Assembly: GCF_014805685.1 (NCBI RefSeq)
Contig: NC_060885.1
Span: forward strand, 27,818,132 to 27,882,131
Length of the DNA stretch: 64,000 bases
Source of the DNA: Silurus meridionalis
Lineage: Eukaryota; Chordata; Actinopteri; Siluriformes; Siluridae
Direction of reading: 5' to 3'
This document shows positions 59,851 through 64,000 of this stretch, piece after piece; within the stretch, counting starts at the first letter, position 1; every line of letters begins with the position of its first letter. Made by a program: the position numbers and the translations under genes. The notes beneath the pieces were generated by a model. That model was given only the letters and a program-made list of their open reading frames with translations, made no database searches and was not told the origin of the DNA.

Positions 59851-61128
59851 AACACAATTAATAATCTATAAATTCAATGGAACTTGGGGAAAGTACCACA
59901 GTGGGTACAACTGGGATTTCTTTACACCCAAAAAAGAGACTACTGGAAAGTAACAAGATTTTTGGATTGGGCTGGGAATTCATGCTCTGAGCTACAAATC
60001 GGACAGATTGGCTATGATTGGTTAGCCTTAAACTAATCACTACAGAAAAACGCCACTAATAAGGTTCTTTTCCACTCACACAGTGGCGCAGTTTTGTTCA
60101 GCTCACCAGAAATGTATACACCACCTTCGTAGATGTTCTATTCGGCTGAACCAGGGCATACAAAAAGATGATTCCACTTGTTAATGTATTTATCATGATC
60201 ACTGTGTGTACCTGCTCTCCTATCATTTCATTTCTATAAAAACACTCCAGTTCTAGAGCTATCTAAAAGAAGGATGTGTGTTTTAAGAACATACTGCCTT
60301 CACATTCAGTTCAGTGGGTGTTTTTTTCCTCTTCTCCTTCTTGTTGCACATGGACTCCATCCAGGACAGAATTTCACAGTGAGAGCCCAGAGCTAATTCC
60401 CAGACTAGATGTAGCCTGTAGCTGCCCCTGCCTAGCTCTGCTGAATACACAATCTATAAACATCTAAACATCATAGTGCTTTGATTTTGTCTCTAGAGAT
60501 TAAAGTCTTCATTTCAAAAATGGTTCAAAAAAGAAACTTTATACAAGGATTGGAGCAGGTAGCAAGACATTGTTTTTGCATGCCTGACAGGTTCTAGGTG
60601 GTAAAAATGGAAATACCCTGGCTTTTGTACCAGACACTAACAATATAATTTCAAAACATGTTTTTAAGTGTATAGAAATCATTTTATCAATAAAATATTT
60701 TTCATCAAGCTGAAATCCTGTTTTCAAACATAATCCGATACTTTTGAGACATTTTGCTGCAAAAATCTAAAAATAAATAATTATTTTATTCAGATTTAGT
60801 GTTGCTTTAATGAACAGCAGATACTATTAGAACCAGCCTGCTAGCTTTAAATATTTATCCACTAATTTACTAGCTAACCTTGATTTATTTTTTAGCATTA
60901 TCTGACTGTATACATTGTCATTAATGATTTGCAAATTATGCAGAAACGTTAATATTTTTAAGAACTATGAATCCATTCATGATCACAACTTGACTTCTCA
61001 CAACAGCACCTAGTCTAGTCTGCTAGCTAATAATAGAATATATAAGTCCAAGTTAGTTGTGGTAGTTGTCCATTAGGCAGTCAGTATCACAATGAGTGAA
61101 CCTAAACATTCAGACTATTTTGGACACT
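59851..61128. other. Intergenic DNA downstream of kcnf1
   Basis: AT-rich, no gene recognised. May include 3' UTR sequence of kcnf1 at its right end. Confidence 0.5.
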
Positions 61129-61134
61129 TTTATT
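61129..61134 (-). terminator. kcnf1: Candidate kcnf1 poly(A) signal
   Basis: AATAAA on the minus strand, 336 nt after the kcnf1 stop codon, in an AT-rich stretch. Other AATAAA copies lie further left, so the real cleavage site is not certain. Confidence 0.35.
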
Positions 61135-61469
61135 TTTGTAAAATATGAAATGGCTTCTTGTTACAACATGCACAGGATCATTGAAATCTTACATTTTTTT
61201 GACATCATGTAAAACTCATGCACATTTCAGACTTGGATGGTGACTTTGCTTTCTATGGTTCTTTTTTCATTAAAATGCATTCAAATCCATTTTGTGTTTT
61301 TTTTTGTTGTTGTTTTTGGGGCAATATATATAAAATTATTTGCACTTTTACAACAAACATCTTGGAGACAGAGGTTCTTGTTTCATACAATCTGCAGAAT
61401 GTTAAAGAGTTTTTTATCAACTTCAGTCACTTTAAAGAACTGATACTTGCTATTTTTCTCTACAGTTTT

Positions 61470-62873
61470 TTAAGACACGCTCCTCTTCTTGACCATCCTG
61501 CGTTCTCCTGTTAGCACCGCGATGTGTGAGTCACTCCTTGAAACCCTAAGCGTTTGCCGTTTGGCGTCCGTTCCATGGCCGATGGTTCCATGTAGCTCCA
61601 TGAGCTCGAGCTCATGTCTGGCTGCAGTCTCGAGCACTTTCTGCTTGTTATAATAGACAACAAAGTTGTTAATAATGGGGTGGACAGGCAGTGCAATAGC
61701 CACGACCCCACACAGGAAGCTGAGTGCTGCATTGCACCTCCCCAACGCTGTCTTCGGGTACACGTCTCCATAACCCACTGTCGTCATGGTGATGATGGCC
61801 CACCAGAAGGAGTGTGGGATGCTGCGGAACAATGTCTCCGGGTGACTGTGCTCCATCGTGTATCCAAGTGCTGAGAAGACAAAAATTCCAACACCCATGT
61901 AGGTAAGCAGGAGCCCAAGCTCGGCAAAGCTGCGTCTTAGCGCGTAAGTCAGAGTCTGAAGTCCAGATGAGTGACGTGCGAGCTTTAGTATGCGTGCTAC
62001 ACGCATCACGCGTAACGCCTGCACGGCCCGTTGGACATCCGTGAGGTCCATCGCAGCAGTGGCACCCAGATGGGTCAGAGCCAGTACAAAGTAAAAAGGT
62101 GCAATCGCGGCCAAGTCCACCATGTTGAGAAAAGACAGGACAAAACGGGTTTTCTCAGGAGCTGAGGCAAAACGTAGCCCGTATTCCAACGTGAACCAGC
62201 AGACGCAGGTCGTCTCAATGGCGTCCAGAGTAGGATGTTCAGCTACATGACCCTCTGCTTCTTGCACTTGTAGCTCTGGAAGCGTCGCAAGGCACATCAC
62301 CAGTGAAGACGCGAGCACGAACAGGAACGATGCCACAGCAATGGCACGTGCCACCCAGGACGATTCCGGCTTCTCCATCAGTCTCCAGAGAAACCTCCGT
62401 ATGCGTTCGGATCTGGTCGCCAAAGGCCCTCCGTCTATGTCCAGGTCGTCCAGAATGGCCTTGACCTTGTCAGCAATTTCGGCCAGCTCTTCCTCTTTCT
62501 CACGCACGTTGCTCTTGCAGCATTCATCCAAGCAGCTCGCGTCGATCCTCCAGAACTCCATTTCCTTCATGAAGCACATGGGGCAGATCCCCTTCTTCAT
62601 GTGGATCTCGCCGAAATAATACACCTCCACGATGCACTTGAACGAGTCCGGGTCCCGGTCGAAGTAAAACTCCCCCTTCGCCGGCTCGTAGTCGTCGCAC
62701 AGCGAGGAGATGGCGTCGAAACTGCGCGTGGTGCAGCGCGCGAGCTCCGCGAGGCGACTCTCCGGGTAGCGGTCCAGCATGTCGCCGCGCAGCGCGAGCC
62801 TCACGCCGCCCACGTTCACGGCGATCTGCTGCTCCGCGCCGTCGCGGTACCCGGGCTTCGGTAACGTCCACAT
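61470..62873 (-). CDS. kcnf1: Voltage-gated K+ channel modifier subunit Kv5.1
   Basis: 467 aa, single exon, close to the length of human KCNF1 (about 494 aa), which is also intronless in its coding part. Kv5.1 does not conduct alone; it joins Kv2 subunits in the plasma membrane and alters their gating. The T1 domain (about 16-125) starts IAVNVGGVR and has FYFDRDPDSF (69-78) and the zinc motif H91-x5-C97-x20-C118C119. Six membrane segments follow: S1 about 175-196, S2 218-238, S3 246-266, S4 285-303 with LRVMRVARILKLAR, S5 315-337, S6 381-405. The pore has TMTTVGYGD (362-370). S6 carries PVHPI (396-400) in place of the Kv1-type PVP, a hallmark of this silent subfamily. HSHPETLF and ETAARHELELMEL match KCNF1. 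The C-tail is shorter than in human. G+C is high in the first half. Paralogue a or b not decided. Confidence 0.95.
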   Translation of the reverse strand: MWTLPKPGYRDGAEQQIAVNVGGVRLALRGDMLDRYPESRLAELARCTTRSFDAISSLCDDYEPAKGEFYFDRDPDSFKCIVEVYYFGEIHMKKGICPMCFMKEMEFWRIDASCLDECCKSNVREKEEELAEIADKVKAILDDLDIDGGPLATRSERIRRFLWRLMEKPESSWVARAIAVASFLFVLASSLVMCLATLPELQVQEAEGHVAEHPTLDAIETTCVCWFTLEYGLRFASAPEKTRFVLSFLNMVDLAAIAPFYFVLALTHLGATAAMDLTDVQRAVQALRVMRVARILKLARHSSGLQTLTYALRRSFAELGLLLTYMGVGIFVFSALGYTMEHSHPETLFRSIPHSFWWAIITMTTVGYGDVYPKTALGRCNAALSFLCGVVAIALPVHPIINNFVVYYNKQKVLETAARHELELMELHGTIGHGTDAKRQTLRVSRSDSHIAVLTGERRMVKKRSVS

Positions 62874-63100
62874 CGTCCGTGATGTGTGAAGTTTAAAACA
62901 TGTTCAGGACTAAACGCGGACAGGTTTCTACTCCGGGAAACACACAAGTGTCCCTGCTGGATGTGGAAAAAGCGGCTTTTCTCTCTCCGCGCGCGCGCGC
63001 AATTTGGCACTGCGCTCCGTGCGCTCCAGTAAAGTGCGCGCCGCCTGGACTCTGTCAATGCATGCGCGCGCGCGTGTGTGTGTGTGTGTGTGTGTGTAGA
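62874..63100 (-). promoter_or_regulatory. kcnf1: kcnf1 5' region with CG and GT alternating tracts
   Basis: Upstream of the kcnf1 start, CpG-rich. (CG)n at 62988-63000 and a CATGCGCGCGCG tract running into (GT)n at 63062-63097 alternate purine and pyrimidine and could form Z-DNA. No TATA box was seen. Confidence 0.55.
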
Positions 63101-64000
63101 TGAGGTCCGCCCCCCATTTAGCCCACCCTCACAAGCTACGGTGTCTCAGTTCTTTTTTTCAGAAGAAGCATTACAATAAATCAACTTTAAATGTAATTTT
63201 TTTTGTCATTTAGATAACAACTTAAAGAACTAACGCAATATTTAGGTTGCAGTTGAACCACAAAATCCTCAGATGATGATAATAATAATAATCATAATAA
63301 TAATGTACAACATTTCCTAATAACAGTGATACACGAGAATTCATTATTCATCATATAGAAGTCGTGCACTTTTCCAGCCTAATCTGTACAAAATAAAAAA
63401 ATAATATAAGTCTCAGTCACGTGCATGCAACAAGTTAATAAGTGAGTTTTCTGTAAAGGCTTTTCTGTTTGATTATATACAATACACACACTAAAAACAC
63501 GTACAGTCTGGAAGGTTGTGAGGTAAAATTCGAGCACCCACAAGCTGCCAATAGTATTAGGGGCCTTGAGCAACACCTGTGTAGCAGACCTTAATAAGTC
63601 CAAAGAGCGCGCCTTAAGATCATTTCAGGATTGGATTGTGTCTCCATCTAGTGGTAAATGTCTACAATTACAGTAATAGGATTGGCGCTTGCTGCATTAT
63701 TGTTGTTTTTACTGTATCATTATATTCTATTTGAGCACTTACATACACTTAAACCTGGGCAAATCAGTTAAGTAACAAAATTAGTTTATAAACTATTTTT
63801 TATGTGTATCTTTTCCTCCTTCATAAACAAAGTTTTGTAAATGTTTTGTAACATTAATTAACTCTTACATTATAGTTTTATAGACTCTGTGTGATCCAAA
63901 CTTTACTCTAAAAGCTAATAAAATGTTCTAACTACAGCTTACCCTTACAACTCAGGCAAGATAGAACATCAAAGCTACAGGGTACAATAAAAAAAAAGAC
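63101..64000. other. Intergenic DNA upstream of kcnf1
   Basis: AT-rich with a small (AAT)n patch at 63277-63305. No gene or clear repeat recognised to the end of the window. Confidence 0.6.

Noticed and set aside
61614..62864. Several plus and minus frames inside kcnf1
   Set aside because: Shadows of the 467-codon channel gene in G+C-rich sequence.

Overview
The window reads as nuclear DNA of a ray-finned fish. It is AT-rich and intron/intergenic-dominated, studded with long (CA)n, (GA)n, (TA)n, (GATA)n and (GAAA)n arrays. It also carries many dead Tc1/mariner, hAT, RTE-type and tRNA-SINE copies of the kinds that fill teleost genomes. The Tc1 and SINE sequences remind me of catfish (Siluriformes), but that is only an impression. 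There are no operons, phage genes or CRISPR arrays.

Genes, left to right: (1) 1-9656, minus strand: first coding exon of rock2 (9555-9656), its CpG-rich promoter (to about 10.3 kb), and a first intron that runs left out of the window. (2) 16418-18887, minus: a complete three-exon orthologue of human C2orf50 (CIMIP5), rebuilt here from split exons (155 aa), with a CpG-rich promoter holding a candidate RFX X-box. (3) 45084-45812, plus: a 242-aa secreted protein with two C-type lectin domains on one coding exon, probably with an intron in the 3' UTR. (4) 61470-62873, minus: single-exon kcnf1 (Kv5.1), a modifier subunit of voltage-gated K+ channels, with a CpG/Z-DNA-prone promoter.

The genes rock2, c2orf50 and kcnf1 match human chromosome 2p25. 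All three point the same way here. As I remember the human map, ROCK2 is opposite to KCNF1 and C2orf50, so a local inversion is possible. SLC66A3/PQLC3, which I remember between C2orf50 and ROCK2 in human, was not seen.

The rest is a fossil record of mobile DNA. An internally deleted mariner with TA flanks lies at 13.7 kb. Several internally deleted Tc1 copies are present, including a chimera of two subfamilies (20.2-21.04 kb) and a three-element pile-up beside a (GATA)n array (30.2-31.7 kb). Two copies of one ~742-bp non-autonomous hAT lie in opposite orientation at 27.8 and 38.1 kb, one with a perfect 8-bp target duplication. A third hAT lies at 51.6 kb and a probable fourth at 2.66 kb. The 3' end of an RTE-like LINE lies at 21.2 kb, and there are three tRNA-derived SINE copies. 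Two minisatellites, a local duplication (55.7/57.5 kb) and a short telomere-like tract complete the picture. I saw no clear new multi-gene system; the most useful results are the rebuilt gene models and the transposon boundaries.
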